Counted from the stretch's first letter, positions 1 to 9,376 are shown. The stretch is 64,000 nucleotides of DNA from Cyclobacteriaceae bacterium (GCA_958296015.1 CATQIH010000020.1:62001-126000), one strand, 5' to 3'. The notes: generated by a model from the letters alone, not told the origin. Translations and numbers: made by a program.

Positions 1-1633
1 ATCGGTCAATGGGCAAGCCAGCTGTGGAATTGGAAGCCACTTGCAGATACTGCCTCATGCGATTGTAGGATGCTTTGATAGAACTTTGTGGCGTGAGGGT
101 ATAGCGGGCACCCAGCCGTGGTTCCAGGCCATGATAAAACTGGATGTTTTTCAAAGTATTGTATGATACAGTATTGGTAACTGTTTCGTCATCCAGCGGT
201 TTGCCTTCTTCATACTCATACACAATGCCAGGGCCTATCTGCTGAAATACAGAATACCTGAGGCCGTAGCTGACAGACAGCCTTTCGGTAAACTGCTGCT
301 CGTTGCTTACATATATTGCCTGTTCCAATGCATATTTATCATCCAGCAGCAACGGCTGAAAGGAAGTAGAGCCGCTGGGGATGATTTTAGCAGGCTCAAA
401 CTGGTGCAGACTTGTTTGATAGCCAAAATCCAGAGTGTTTTTTGGACTGGCAAACAATGTGAAATCAAATTTGAGATTGTATTCTTTGAGCTTTGCTTTC
501 CAGGTAAATCCTCCTGCATCATTTGTGATGTCAAAACCATAATCGAAGTTGCTGAAGATGGCAGAGGAGTTCAAGAACAGCTTATCAGAAAATAGGTGGT
601 TCCAGCGCAAAGTAGCGGTGGCATTGCCCCAGTCCAGGCCAAACTGATCTGCTATACCAAAGCGATCGCGGCCAAAGTATCCAGACAAATACAGTTTGTT
701 GTTTTCGTTGAGCTTGTAGTTGGCTTTGGCATTGAAATCATAGAAATAAAGTGTATTGTTATTAATATTTTCGTTGTTAGACAATTTAAGAAAAACATCG
801 GCATAGGTACGCCGCCCAGACAGCATAAAAGAAGACTCTCCCTTTTTTAGCGGACCCTCTACTGTCAGTCTGCTGGAGATAGTACCCAGCCCTCCTGACA
901 ACTCCAGTTTTTTATTGTTGCCCTCTTTCATCTGGATATCCAGGATAGCAGATAGCCTTCCGCCAAATTTTGCAGGAATGCCTCCTTTATACAATTCCAT
1001 GTTTTTGATGGCATCTGAGTTGAAGACGGAAAAGAAGCCCAGAAAATGTGAAGGATTATACACCGTGGCCTCATCCAGCAACACCAAATTCTGGTCTGCC
1101 GAACCGCCCCTGACAAAAAGACCGGTAGTACCTTCACCAGCAGACTGTACTCCAGGAAGAAGCTGAATGGTTTTGAGGATATCTACTTCCCCAAAAAGAG
1201 CAGGAAGCGTTTTTACTTTTTCAATTTTAAGTTCATCTCTGCTCATCTTCACATCCTGCACATGATCTTCCGGGCGGTCGCCAGAAACCACTAACTCTTG
1301 CAACTGTACATCCGCTTCGCTCAGCTCCACATTGATGGTCTGGTTTTCAGTTAAGTCAATGTTGAGTGTCCTGGGCTGATACCCAATATAGGAATAAATA
1401 AGTTTGTACTGTCCGGCTGGCAATGTGATAGAATAGAATCCGTATACATTGGTGCTAGTGCCCTGCGATAGTTCTTCTACCGTGACAGTAGCACCAATCA
1501 GGCCCTCACCGTCCGAAATATCTTTGAGGTTTCCACTGATAGTGTATTTACTTTGTCCTAACGCTACATAGTGTATACCACACCATATAGATAAGGCTAG
1601 TGATAACACAGCTTTGAGGTAGTACTTTTGCAT
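1..1633 (-). CDS. TonB-dependent outer-membrane receptor, C-terminus cut by the left edge
   Basis: Outer-membrane beta-barrel that takes up a ligand with energy from TonB; the ligand cannot be told from sequence. About 544 residues are visible from ATG at 1633. They comprise a signal peptide (about 1-27, ending ALGQ), a carboxypeptidase-like regulatory domain (about 29-113, motif YGFYSITLPAGQYKL), then a plug domain (about 120-235) with LPGVQ, LFVRGGSADQNLVLLDEA and GGIPAKFGGRLSAILD, all hallmarks of Bacteroidota receptors. The remainder is barrel strands. Families of this type usually have 750-900 residues, so a third or more of the gene lies outside the window. No SusD-like partner lies on the visible side; one could lie beyond the edge. 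Confidence 0.93.
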   Translation of the reverse strand, partial: MQKYYLKAVLSLALSIWCGIHYVALGQSKYTISGNLKDISDGEGLIGATVTVEELSQGTSTNVYGFYSITLPAGQYKLIYSYIGYQPRTLNIDLTENQTINVELSEADVQLQELVVSGDRPEDHVQDVKMSRDELKIEKVKTLPALFGEVDILKTIQLLPGVQSAGEGTTGLFVRGGSADQNLVLLDEATVYNPSHFLGFFSVFNSDAIKNMELYKGGIPAKFGGRLSAILDIQMKEGNNKKLELSGGLGTISSRLTVEGPLKKGESSFMLSGRRTYADVFLKLSNNENINNNTLYFYDFNAKANYKLNENNKLYLSGYFGRDRFGIADQFGLDWGNATATLRWNHLFSDKLFLNSSAIFSNFDYGFDITNDAGGFTWKAKLKEYNLKFDFTLFASPKNTLDFGYQTSLHQFEPAKIIPSGSTSFQPLLLDDKYALEQAIYVSNEQQFTERLSVSYGLRYSVFQQIGPGIVYEYEEGKPLDDETVTNTVSYNTLKNIQFYHGLEPRLGARYTLTPQSSIKASYNRMRQYLQVASNSTAGLPIDR

Positions 1634-1944
1634 ATTGATGGTATTTCTGCAAGGTGGAATGGATATAATTTGCCTGAAATTTAGAAAGCTTTTAGCAATA
1701 ACTTTACCGTTAAATGGCATTTCTAAGAATATAGTGTGTTAATGCTATTTGTTTGAATATATCTAATGTCAACTTGTATATTACTGATAACTAAGTATTT
1801 GTATAGTGGTTTTTCTAAAAAAGTCCAGGGGCTTTAGAACTTAATTTATCGCTATCACCTTATGTACCGTATATAGCGCAGAGATTTTGTATCTGTCTGC
1901 TCTTTAGTTAAGTAAACATTTTATATTCATTAACAAATATTTTT
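1634..1944. other. Divergent intergenic region, no clear element
   Basis: This 311-base AT-rich gap separates the divergent TonB receptor and FKBP genes and should hold both promoters. I looked for TAnnTTTG with an upstream TTG on both strands and found no convincing match, nor an RNA gene, repeat or hairpin with a T-run. Regulation of the receptor by an extracytoplasmic sigma factor with a different consensus would fit the absence but is only a guess. Confidence 0.4.
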
Positions 1945-2376
1945 ATGGCAACTGCACAAAACGGAAACACCGTAAAAGTTCATTACACTGGCAAGCTTCA
2001 TGATGGTACTGTCTTCGACTCTTCTAAACAACGAAACGAGCCTCTTGAGTTTACACTAGGTGAAGGGAATATGATTCCCGGATTTGAAAAGGCAGTGTTG
2101 GGAATGGAAGTGGGCCAATCAAAAACTGCCGATATCCCTTCTACAGAGGCATACGGACCCAAGACCGATGAAATGGTCATTGAGGTTCCTAAAAAAGATG
2201 TTCCTGAGGATATCAGCCCTGAAGTTGGGCAACAGCTCGCTATCAAACAGGCAGATGGACGTACAGTACCTGTTACGATTACCGAAGTGAACGATGAAAG
2301 CATCACACTGGACGGCAATCACCCTCTGGCAGGAAAAGACCTGGTTTTTGAGATAGAAGTAGTAGAAATCAATTGA
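1945..2376 (+). CDS. FKBP-type peptidyl-prolyl cis-trans isomerase, SlyD-like
   Basis: Cytosolic proline isomerase and probable folding chaperone. The 143-residue protein has the FKBP core (VKVHYTGKLHDGTVFDSS near 11-28; GMIPGFE-like segment NMIPGFEKAVLGMEVG) and an insert-in-flap region (about 70-125) followed by the SlyD-type end NHPLAGKDLVFEIEVVEI. It has no signal peptide and lacks the His/Cys-rich metal-binding tail of the enterobacterial SlyD, as is usual outside Proteobacteria. The gene is monocistronic: a divergent gene lies upstream and a hairpin terminator 24 bases downstream. Confidence 0.93.
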   Translation: MATAQNGNTVKVHYTGKLHDGTVFDSSKQRNEPLEFTLGEGNMIPGFEKAVLGMEVGQSKTADIPSTEAYGPKTDEMVIEVPKKDVPEDISPEVGQQLAIKQADGRTVPVTITEVNDESITLDGNHPLAGKDLVFEIEVVEIN

Positions 2377-2399
2377 GCAAATGCTTATTAAACATCAGG

Positions 2400-2427
2400 C
2401 CCATACCAAACAGGTATGGGTTTTTTT
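2400..2427 (+). terminator. Rho-independent terminator after the FKBP gene
   Basis: A perfect 8-bp stem (CCCATACC at 2400-2407 with GGTATGGG at 2413-2420), a 5-base loop and seven T residues. It reads on the + strand; the opposite strand has no T-run after the stem, so it should not stop the convergent gene that ends at 2455. Confidence 0.88.
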
Positions 2428-2454
2428 ATGCTTGAAACTGAAAAATTAGTGCTT

Positions 2455-2880
2455 TCAGGAAGCTACAATACTTTTAACTTTGTTGAAACGCCCGTTTTTG
2501 ATCTCCACTATAAAGAAGCTTGTTTTTATCTTGGAAAGGTCAATCTGCTGCGAAGCATTGCTTTTCAGTTTTATGTTCTCTTCGTAAAGCACATTGCCAA
2601 TAATATCATATACTTTGATGGATACGGCTTCTTTGTTGTCGTTGACAAAATTGATGGCAAATTTTCCCTCTGAAACTGTTTGTAGCTGGAAATCAAAATT
2701 ACTATTTAGCACCTCGGTAGCATAATGTACATGGGGCTCTGTCAACTGCCTTTTTTGCAGTGCAAGGCTGTCACTGATTGCTCTTGAGAGTAATGCTCTC
2801 TGTGCAAAAGAGACAGAACCAACCGTCAGAAGAAAGCTGAAAGCTAAGAGGCTAGTAATTAACTTTTTTTTCTTGGTCAC
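2455..2880 (-). CDS. Small secreted protein with a C-terminal T9SS-like sorting domain
   Basis: 141 residues of unknown function. It has a signal peptide (about 1-26: lysine-rich start, hydrophobic core, SVSFAQ), a linker of only about 35 residues, then a beta-sandwich segment (about 66-141) with VSIKVYDIIGNVLYEENI and a leucine/isoleucine-rich end, which resembles type A sorting domains. The PNP motif that usually opens that domain is absent. It therefore looks like a sorting domain with almost no cargo. The gene stands alone between the FKBP gene (convergent) and the lpxH unit, with a TAATTTTG box upstream. It could also be a small envelope protein with an unrelated sandwich domain. Confidence 0.72.
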   Translation of the reverse strand: MTKKKKLITSLLAFSFLLTVGSVSFAQRALLSRAISDSLALQKRQLTEPHVHYATEVLNSNFDFQLQTVSEGKFAINFVNDNKEAVSIKVYDIIGNVLYEENIKLKSNASQQIDLSKIKTSFFIVEIKNGRFNKVKSIVAS

Positions 2881-2931
2881 TTTAGAAATACAGTAAAGGA
2901 AGTTTTAATGTAGCATTTTTTGTGCTGATTG

Positions 2932-2939
2932 CAAAATTA
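2932..2939 (-). promoter_or_regulatory. Candidate -7 box for the small secreted protein
   Basis: TAATTTTG on the minus strand matches TAnnTTTG and would give a leader of about 45 bases before ATG at 2880. No TTG element at the expected 17-23 base distance is seen, so the call is weak. Confidence 0.35.
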
Positions 2940-2942
2940 GCA

Positions 2943-3761
2943 TTAATGCCTTAATAACTGGTATACTCGCATCTCTTTTTGTGTTATCACAATCATACGA
3001 TTCTCTTTGAGAAACACCGCAAAGATGCTGTCCGTAGTCAGATCATCCGGAAGCGCAAGCGTGTCGCTTTGCATGTTATACAAATTGTAGGTATGGATAG
3101 AGCTGCTACTTCTCCAGTAGAGTTCATCGCCAACAAAGTCAAAATGTTCCATAGCAGCAAGGGGTAGTTTCTGTATATAATTGCCCAACAGATCAAAGAC
3201 AAGTATTTCGTTTTTACGATCATTAATATACAACTTATTCTGATGTTCACTAATCTGATTAATGGCTGCGTCTTTGGCAAGGTAATATCTGACTGAAATA
3301 TCAGTTGTGAAGCTATTCAAGACAGGCTTGTATTTTTTTAGCCGAAGCTGCATGGCATCCCAGAGCCATAAGCTGTTGTCGGTAGATGCTGCTGCCAGGC
3401 TAAAAAATCCTGATGATGCACTGGGTAAATTTAGCACGGGTGAGGATGTAAGCGTGCGGTCAAAGTACTGATAGCTTTGCCGTTCTTTATAAAAAGCAAG
3501 GAGTTGTAATGAAGTGCGGGTATCAAGAGTATGGATAAATCTTGTATCAGCATCCTGATACTCATACAATACTTCGCTGTTTTCACCATATTTAACAATC
3601 CTGCCGCCTGTTGTTTGTAGGTAAACTTGCCCCAGTGGATCGATAGTAGCAAGCTGAGGCATAGCGATGGATACACGTTTTAGCAGGTTATACTGCTGTG
3701 CAAAAAGATCAGTAGAAATGCACAAAATGATGAGCAAATGAATACCATAGTGCTTATTCAT
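2943..3761 (-). CDS. Secreted propeller-like protein of unknown function, coupled to lpxH
   Basis: 272 residues. The start chosen is ATG at 3761, because it begins a clean signal peptide (about 1-21, ending DLFAQ) and overlaps the lpxH stop by 8 bases; an upstream in-frame ATG at 3830 would put a poor 23-residue extension before it. The mature part consists of repeated beta-strand units with short patterns of the type LATIDPLGQVYLQT, TDNSLWLWD, NKLYINDRKNEILVFDLLGNYIQKL, which suggests a small beta-propeller (NHL or YVTN-like). No catalytic residues are apparent. The overlap implies translational coupling with lpxH and a possible role in the envelope, but no function can be assigned. Confidence 0.75.
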   Translation of the reverse strand: MNKHYGIHLLIILCISTDLFAQQYNLLKRVSIAMPQLATIDPLGQVYLQTTGGRIVKYGENSEVLYEYQDADTRFIHTLDTRTSLQLLAFYKERQSYQYFDRTLTSSPVLNLPSASSGFFSLAAASTDNSLWLWDAMQLRLKKYKPVLNSFTTDISVRYYLAKDAAINQISEHQNKLYINDRKNEILVFDLLGNYIQKLPLAAMEHFDFVGDELYWRSSSSIHTYNLYNMQSDTLALPDDLTTDSIFAVFLKENRMIVITQKEMRVYQLLRH

Positions 3762-4548
3762 CTTCAAAATGTGCAACAAATATATTTTCTCCATCAAACA
3801 CACCATAGGTATATTGTGTGATCCATTCACCTATATTAATGTAGCGGCTTGCTGCATGTAGCGGAATATCAAGCGGCAGGTGGCGGTGCCCAAAAATATA
3901 GTAGTCATGGTGTTGGTGTCTTTCTACTGCCAGGCAATACTGGTATATCCATTCCTGATCGTTACCTTTAAAAGACTCGTCTTTCTTCATATTCTGTATT
4001 CTGCTGCTTTTAGACCAGTAATGGGCAATACTCAATCCAGTGCTAGGATGTACGCTACTGAAAAGCCGCTGGCAGAATCGCGACTGGAAGAACCGTTTAA
4101 GCAATTTATAGGTTTTGTCAGCAGGCCCTAAACCGTCTCCGTGGCCTACATAAAGTTTAGTTTCATTAATCATCATCGTTACCGGGTGACGGATGATCGG
4201 TATATCCAGTTCCTGCTCAAAATAGTCAAACATCCACATATCATGGTTACCGGTGAACATATAGATAGGAAGTCCATGATCTCTTAGCTCTGCCAACTTG
4301 CCCAAAAAACGAATATAGCCTTTGGGAACTGTGTGTTTATATTCAAACCAAAAATCAAACTGATCGCCCAAAAGAAATAACATAGCAGCCTCTGGTTGGA
4401 TGGTTTCCAGCCATCGAATAATTTTTACCTCGCGCTGGCGGCTACTTTTGTAATCCGGAGAACCTAGGTGAAAATCTGAGGCAAAGAAAACCTTTTTGTT
4501 GGCAGGAATTTGCAATGGCTGCTGAAAAATATGTGTAGAATACTGCAT
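3754..4548 (-). CDS. lpxH: UDP-2,3-diacylglucosamine diphosphatase (lipid A synthesis)
   Basis: Hydrolyses UDP-2,3-diacylglucosamine to lipid X and UMP at the inner membrane, step four of lipid A synthesis. The 264-residue protein is a calcineurin-like metallophosphatase: DFH at 25-27, GDQFD 61-65, GNHD 100-103, GHGD 135-138 and GHRH 220-223 supply the Mn-binding ligands. ATG at 4548 was preferred over ATG at 4578 because a TACATTTG promoter box lies between them and family members begin close to the first strand (KVFFASDFHLG). The downstream secreted-protein gene overlaps its stop. LpxH shows that the organism makes lipopolysaccharide, which fits the glycosyltransferase cluster at 9.4-14.3 kb. 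Confidence 0.92.
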   Translation of the reverse strand: MQYSTHIFQQPLQIPANKKVFFASDFHLGSPDYKSSRQREVKIIRWLETIQPEAAMLFLLGDQFDFWFEYKHTVPKGYIRFLGKLAELRDHGLPIYMFTGNHDMWMFDYFEQELDIPIIRHPVTMMINETKLYVGHGDGLGPADKTYKLLKRFFQSRFCQRLFSSVHPSTGLSIAHYWSKSSRIQNMKKDESFKGNDQEWIYQYCLAVERHQHHDYYIFGHRHLPLDIPLHAASRYINIGEWITQYTYGVFDGENIFVAHFEDE

Positions 4549-4555
4549 ATTGCTG

Positions 4556-4563
4556 CAAATGTA
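4556..4563 (-). promoter_or_regulatory. Candidate -7 box for lpxH, nearly leaderless
   Basis: TACATTTG on the minus strand fits TAnnTTTG. It ends only seven bases before ATG at 4548, so the transcript would have almost no leader. It lies between the ftsH terminator and lpxH, where a promoter is needed. No good TTG element is seen upstream. Confidence 0.4.
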
Positions 4564-4581
4564 CATAACTCCGAACAATAA

Positions 4582-4607
4582 AAAAGGGCTGAATAAACAG
4601 CCCTTTT
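4582..4607 (-). terminator. Terminator after ftsH
   Basis: Perfect 10-bp stem (AAAAGGGCTG at 4582-4591 with CAGCCCTTTT at 4598-4607) and a 6-base loop. On the minus strand it is followed by more T residues, 19 bases after the ftsH stop. It separates ftsH from lpxH. Confidence 0.85.
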
Positions 4608-4625
4608 AAATAGCACAAATGTTTG

Positions 4626-6692
4626 TTACATATTCTTATCATGAATAGAAGGAGCTTCCTGTTCGGTGCCTTCTGGCAAATCAAGATGTTCTTTTTGCTT
4701 TGCCTTCTCATCAATCAGGCTTTCTTTCACCTCTTCTCGTTTGTTAGTATACGCCTCATAATTGGTAGGTTTATTAGAGGGCCTTTTACCAATCAAACGC
4801 TCAAGGTCAGCCTGAAAAAGGATTTCTTTATCCAGCAGTTCCTTGGCTACAGTCTCAAGCCCCTCACGTTTGTCTGTCAGCAGCTGCTTGGTATGCTCAT
4901 ACGCTTTGGAGATCAGCTTTCTTGCTTCCTCATCTATAGTCTGCGCTGTAGCTTCAGAATATGGCTTACTGAAATTATAATCTGACTGCTGCGAATCGTA
5001 GAAAGATACATTGCCCAGCTTTTCATTCATTCCATAATAAGTGATCATACTGTAGGCCATTTTGGTCACTCTTTCCAGGTCATTCTGCGCACCGGTAGAT
5101 ATTTTACCAAAAATAACATCTTCGGCAGCTCTTCCGCCCAGGGCCATACACATTTCGTCGAAAAGCTGCTCAGTACGGTAAAGAAATTGTTCTTTGGGTA
5201 GATATTGAGCATACCCTAATGCAGCTACACCACGAGGCACGATGCTCACCTTTACCAAAGGGTCTGCATGTTCCAGGTACCAGCCCGCAATAGCGTGACC
5301 AGACTCATGATAAGCCACGATCATCTTTTCTTCCGGAGAAATAATTTTGTTCTTTTTCTCCAAACCGCCAATCACCCTGTCTATGGCATCCTGAAAATCC
5401 TGTGGCTCTACACTTTTTTTGTTCTTACGGGCTGCAATCAGGGCAGCTTCGTTGCATATGTTGGCAATTTCAGCACCAGCAAAACCCGGTGTTTGTGCTG
5501 CCAGTTTTTTCGGATCTATGTCTTTGGATGTTTTGATAGGCTTCAGGTGTACTTTGAAGATCGCTTCCCGCCCTACGATATCCGGTTTATCAATAGATAT
5601 CTGCCGGTCAAAACGTCCGGGACGAAGCAAGGCAGAATCTAACACATCGGGGCGGTTGGTAGCTGCCAGAATAATCACGCCGGAATCTGTACCAAAGCCG
5701 TCCATTTCTGCTAGTAAAGAATTTAGCGTATTTTCACGCTCGTCGTTGGAACCAGGCATAGAACCTTTGCCACGTGCGCGCCCTACAGCATCAATTTCAT
5801 CAATAAAAATGATGCAAGGTGCTTTCTCTTTAGCTTGTTTGAACAAGTCGCGCACACGTGCAGCACCAACACCGACAAACATCTCTACAAAATCAGAACC
5901 TGAAAGCGTAAAGAAAGGCACGCCGGCTTCTCCTGCCACTGCTTTAGCCAACAGCGTTTTACCTGTTCCCGGTGTTCCGATCAGCAAAGCTCCTTTAGGG
6001 ATTTTACCTCCCAGATCAGTATATTTAGAAGGGTTTTTCAGAAATTCTACAATTTCTTTGATTTCTTCTTTAGCCTCATCCAGGCCAGCTACATTATCAA
6101 AGGTAATGTTCACCTTATTTTCAGCATCAAACAAAGCTGCTCTGGATTTGCCAATATTGAATATCTGTCCGCCCGGGCCTCCGCCACCTGCCATTCTGCG
6201 CATCAAAAACCAGAAACCAAAGAGCAGCAAAAAGAGCAAGCCCCAGTTGACCAGAAATCCGGTAAAATCAGAGCGCTCTTCAGTGGTATAACTAATACGT
6301 TCGCTTTCAGGAAGATTGGACTGAGCTTCTTCAAAGCGACGGTCAAAAATGTCCGGATTAGGTATTTTCAAAGTATAATGCGGTCCGCTTGAAATAGAGA
6401 AGGGTATTTTTTCTTCCAGTTCATTACGGTATTCAGGTTTTTTCAGTGCTTCGCTTTTGAGCGTTACTTCTACCAGATTTTGGTTGGATACAAGTGTTAC
6501 CTGACGTACATCGCCATCACTGAGCATTTGCTCAAATCTTTTTTGCGAGATTTGTACTGCTGAAGTGCTTTTGCTAAAGTAGGTAACACCAAATATTAAA
6601 GCTACCAAAGAAATAATTACCCAAATCTGGTAATTGGGTTTCTGTGGGGGCTTTGGTGCCAATTTTTTTCTTTTTTTTGTATTTTCTGCCAT
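4626..6692 (-). CDS. ftsH: ATP-dependent zinc metalloprotease FtsH
   Basis: Membrane-anchored AAA protease that degrades misfolded membrane proteins and short-lived regulators; in Gram-negatives it also sets lipid A balance through LpxC. The 688 residues contain two transmembrane segments (about 22-39 and 145-165) around a periplasmic loop, a glycine-rich linker, Walker A GTPGTGKT (239-246), Walker B IIFIDEID (294-301), the second region of homology with NRPD...RPGRFDR (346-363), and the zinc motif HESGH (462-466). The C-terminal tail (about 640-688) is charged and typical of the phylum. It follows rsfS by 84 bases on the same strand, a pairing common in Bacteroidota, and ends at a strong terminator. 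Confidence 0.98.
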   Translation of the reverse strand: MAENTKKRKKLAPKPPQKPNYQIWVIISLVALIFGVTYFSKSTSAVQISQKRFEQMLSDGDVRQVTLVSNQNLVEVTLKSEALKKPEYRNELEEKIPFSISSGPHYTLKIPNPDIFDRRFEEAQSNLPESERISYTTEERSDFTGFLVNWGLLFLLLFGFWFLMRRMAGGGGPGGQIFNIGKSRAALFDAENKVNITFDNVAGLDEAKEEIKEIVEFLKNPSKYTDLGGKIPKGALLIGTPGTGKTLLAKAVAGEAGVPFFTLSGSDFVEMFVGVGAARVRDLFKQAKEKAPCIIFIDEIDAVGRARGKGSMPGSNDERENTLNSLLAEMDGFGTDSGVIILAATNRPDVLDSALLRPGRFDRQISIDKPDIVGREAIFKVHLKPIKTSKDIDPKKLAAQTPGFAGAEIANICNEAALIAARKNKKSVEPQDFQDAIDRVIGGLEKKNKIISPEEKMIVAYHESGHAIAGWYLEHADPLVKVSIVPRGVAALGYAQYLPKEQFLYRTEQLFDEMCMALGGRAAEDVIFGKISTGAQNDLERVTKMAYSMITYYGMNEKLGNVSFYDSQQSDYNFSKPYSEATAQTIDEEARKLISKAYEHTKQLLTDKREGLETVAKELLDKEILFQADLERLIGKRPSNKPTNYEAYTNKREEVKESLIDEKAKQKEHLDLPEGTEQEAPSIHDKNM

Positions 6693-6776
6693 TAGAATTA
6701 AATTCCTGTATCAATTGGGTGAAACTTAAGTATTTTTAGCTAAATTAAAGTAACAACGTAATATAATGTACAAAGT

Positions 6777-7139
6777 TTAAGCCTGATAGCTTTGTGCTAC
6801 CTCTGTAATCACAGCATCTCCCCAAAGATCTTCCAGGCTATAGAAAACTCGCCGGTCTTTTTTGAAGATGTGCGCTACTACTGTTACATAATCCAGCAAT
6901 ACCCATTCTTTATTATCTTTGCCTTCGCGGTGCCAGGGATTTTCTCTTTCTACTTTATGTACTTCCTTTTCTATAGATTCGGAGATGGCATCTATTTGCG
7001 TATCAGAATTGCCTGAGCAAATCACAAAAAAGTCGGCAATAGCGTTTTTGACGCTTCTCAGGTCCATCACCACAATATCTATTGCTTTCTTCTCCTGCAT
7101 ACCATCTACAACAGCCCGGCTAAGTTCTTTTGAATTCAT
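6777..7139 (-). CDS. rsfS: Ribosome silencing factor RsfS
   Basis: Binds ribosomal protein L14 and blocks subunit joining when nutrients are scarce. 120 residues from ATG at 7139; a TTG four codons upstream is possible but unnecessary. Family signatures: the segment KAIDIVVMDLRSV, DFFVICSGNSDTQIDAI, then W(H)REGKDNKEWVLLDYVTVVAHIF and FYSLEDLWGDA near the end. It lies directly upstream of ftsH on the same strand and is divergent from birA with 66 bases between the starts. Confidence 0.95.
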   Translation of the reverse strand: MNSKELSRAVVDGMQEKKAIDIVVMDLRSVKNAIADFFVICSGNSDTQIDAISESIEKEVHKVERENPWHREGKDNKEWVLLDYVTVVAHIFKKDRRVFYSLEDLWGDAVITEVAQSYQA

Positions 7140-7205
7140 GTAAACTTTCAATGGGTTAATGATAAATTAGCGATTTATTAATAAACTACAATAATACTAA
7201 AAACC

Positions 7206-7955
7206 TTGGATAGATTTGCCATTAACACACAATTCATAGGACAGCATCAGCTCTGCTACCCTGTTTGCCAGTCTACCAATGCCGAGGCAATGAGGCTTCT
7301 CCATGATGACCCACCCCCAAATGGAACTGTTATTCTCACAGACCACCAAACCGCAGGGCGGGGGCAGCGGGAGAATCGTTGGGAGTCAGAGTCAGGCAAA
7401 AACCTTACGTTTTCTGTGGTAATTTATCCTGAACTTGCGGTAATGCGCCAGTTTTACCTCAATATCGTCACCTCACTGGCAGTAGCTGATACTTTGCTGC
7501 CTGTAGACAATATAAAGATTAAATGGCCTAACGATATCGTGTCTGCCAACCGGAAATTGTGTGGTATTCTCATCCAGAACAATCTAAGAATCAATAAGAT
7601 TCAGACTTCTGTCATTGGAATTGGAATAAATGTAAATCAAACTGCTTTTTCTTACACCAACGTCACTTCATTGGCCATTATGAGAAGCAAGGCGGTCAAT
7701 CGTGAAGAAATGCTGTCAGGTATATTGGAGAATTTAGAAAGAAGGTATCTACAACTCAAACAAGAAGAACTGAAAGTGTTAGAAGCCGACTATTTGCAAA
7801 GGATGTACTGGCTGAATGAGGTACACCGGTTTGCAGACCGGTCGGGTGAGTTTCAGGGAGAAATAACGGGTATGGATGAAGATGGACAACTGATCATTCA
7901 AACCGCGCAAAGTTTGCAAAAATATGGCATTAAAGAAGTAAAGTACCTTGATTAA
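7206..7955 (+). CDS. birA: Biotin--[acetyl-CoA-carboxylase] ligase, TTG start
   Basis: Activates biotin with ATP and attaches it to the lysine of biotin carrier proteins; the carrier-like gene at 29.2-29.8 kb is a plausible substrate. 249 residues: CQSTN at the front of the catalytic core, the biotinyl-AMP loop GRGQRENRW (about 51-59), KWPNDI with the conserved lysine, and GIGINVNQ. It lacks the N-terminal DNA-binding domain of the enterobacterial BirA, so it is a class I ligase without repressor function. A stop codon 24 bases upstream in frame leaves TTG at 7206 as the only usual start before the conserved core. Confidence 0.93.
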   Translation: MDRFAINTQFIGQHQLCYPVCQSTNAEAMRLLHDDPPPNGTVILTDHQTAGRGQRENRWESESGKNLTFSVVIYPELAVMRQFYLNIVTSLAVADTLLPVDNIKIKWPNDIVSANRKLCGILIQNNLRINKIQTSVIGIGINVNQTAFSYTNVTSLAIMRSKAVNREEMLSGILENLERRYLQLKQEELKVLEADYLQRMYWLNEVHRFADRSGEFQGEITGMDEDGQLIIQTAQSLQKYGIKEVKYLD

Positions 7956-7998
7956 TATAGGAGAGTGATTGGAAATTTGAATCTGCCGTTTGTAATTT

Positions 7999-8028
7999 TT
8001 GATGTTGGTGGATAATAGCTTATTTTCG
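7999..8028 (+). promoter_or_regulatory. Candidate promoter of ahcY
   Basis: TTG at 7999-8001, a 19-base spacer and TATTTTCG at 8021-8028, one mismatch from TAnnTTTG. The start codon of ahcY follows 20 bases later. Confidence 0.5.
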
Positions 8029-8048
8029 CAGAAACAAAAATCGTAATT

Positions 8049-9356
8049 ATGGTTGAAGAAAAAGTAAATTACAAGGTAAAAGATATTGCCTTAGCTGACT
8101 GGGGGAGAAAAGAAATCAGGCTGGCAGAGGCCGAAATGCCCGGGCTGATGGCCATCCGTGAAGAATACGGTGCCGAGCAGCCCCTGAAAGGTGCACGCAT
8201 TGCCGGTTGTTTGCACATGACCATCCAGACAGCTGTACTCATTGAGACGTTGGTGGAGCTTGGTGCTGAGGTTACCTGGTCATCATGCAATATTTTCTCT
8301 ACGCAAGACCATGCCGCTGCTGCCATTGCCGCCGCTGGTATTCCGGTGTTTGCCTGGAAAGGCATGACCGAAGAAGAGTTTAACTGGTGTATTGAGCAGA
8401 CGCTGTTTTTTGGTGAAGACAAAAAGCCGCTCAACATGATCCTGGATGATGGTGGCGACCTTACCAATATGGTGCTGGACAAGTATCCTGAGTTTGTACA
8501 GGGTATCAAAGGGCTGTCTGAAGAAACCACCACAGGCGTTCACCGTTTGTATGAGCGCATGAAGAAAGGCACATTGCCTATGCCTGCCATCAATGTCAAC
8601 GACTCAGTGACCAAGTCTAAATTTGACAACAAATATGGCTGCAAAGAATCGCTGGTAGATGCTATTCGCAGGGCTACCGATGTGATGATGGCCGGCAAAG
8701 TGGCGGTTGTGGCTGGCTATGGCGATGTAGGTAAAGGTTCTGCCCAGTCGTTGCGCGGTGCCGGTGTACGGGTGATTGTGACTGAAATTGACCCTATCTG
8801 TGCTTTGCAGGCTGCTATGGATGGCTTTGCCGTAAAGAAAATGGAAAATGCCGTGTCAGAAGCTGATATCATTGTGACAGCTACCGGAAATAAAGACATT
8901 ATCCTGGACCGTCATTTCAAGCAGATGAAAGACAAAGCGATTGTCTGCAATATCGGGCATTTTGATAATGAAATAGACGTGACGTGGCTGAACAAAAATG
9001 CCAAGAACAAGACAGAAGTGAAGCCTCAGGTAGACCTGTATGAGCTTGAGAGCGGCAACGAAATCATTCTGCTGGCAGAAGGCCGCCTGGTCAACCTGGG
9101 TTGTGGTACCGGTCACCCTTCTTTTGTTATGTCCAACTCCTTCTCCAACCAAGTGCTGGCGCAACTGGAGCTGTGGAAACACTCAGACAAATATGAGCCT
9201 GGTGTATACATGCTGCCCAAGCATTTGGATGAAAAAGTGGCTGCCTTCCACCTGGCAAAGGTCGGTGCCGAACTGGATACATTATCTGCTGATCAGGCTG
9301 AATACATTGGTGTGGAAGTAAAAGGCCCTTTCAAGCCGGAATATTATAGATACTAA
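8049..9356 (+). CDS. ahcY: Adenosylhomocysteinase
   Basis: Cleaves S-adenosylhomocysteine to adenosine and homocysteine, which relieves product inhibition of methyltransferases. 435 residues, the normal length. Visible motifs are the substrate segment [16 protein letters not shown], the catalytic [15 protein letters not shown] (about 179-193), the NAD-binding GYGDVGKG, and the C-terminal NAD contact FKPEYYRY that ends the protein. The codon use is richer in G and C than the adjacent glycosyltransferase genes. Monocistronic: own promoter and a bidirectional terminator. Confidence 0.98.
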   Translation: MVEEKVNYKVKDIALADWGRKEIRLAEAEMPGLMAIREEYGAEQPLKGARIAGCLHMTIQTAVLIETLVELGAEVTWSSCNIFSTQDHAAAAIAAAGIPVFAWKGMTEEEFNWCIEQTLFFGEDKKPLNMILDDGGDLTNMVLDKYPEFVQGIKGLSEETTTGVHRLYERMKKGTLPMPAINVNDSVTKSKFDNKYGCKESLVDAIRRATDVMMAGKVAVVAGYGDVGKGSAQSLRGAGVRVIVTEIDPICALQAAMDGFAVKKMENAVSEADIIVTATGNKDIILDRHFKQMKDKAIVCNIGHFDNEIDVTWLNKNAKNKTEVKPQVDLYELESGNEIILLAEGRLVNLGCGTGHPSFVMSNSFSNQVLAQLELWKHSDKYEPGVYMLPKHLDEKVAAFHLAKVGAELDTLSADQAEYIGVEVKGPFKPEYYRY

Positions 9357-9376
9357 CACTCAATTAAATATATTTT

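Noticed and set aside
915-1166. Small + strand frames within 300-1170
   Set aside because: The minus strand holds a continuous TonB receptor frame through this region.
5419-6291. 290-codon open frame on the + strand opposite ftsH
   Set aside because: It is an antisense shadow of the ftsH AAA domain; its composition (Ser, Pro, Ala, Ile rich) follows from the complementary codons and shows no domain.
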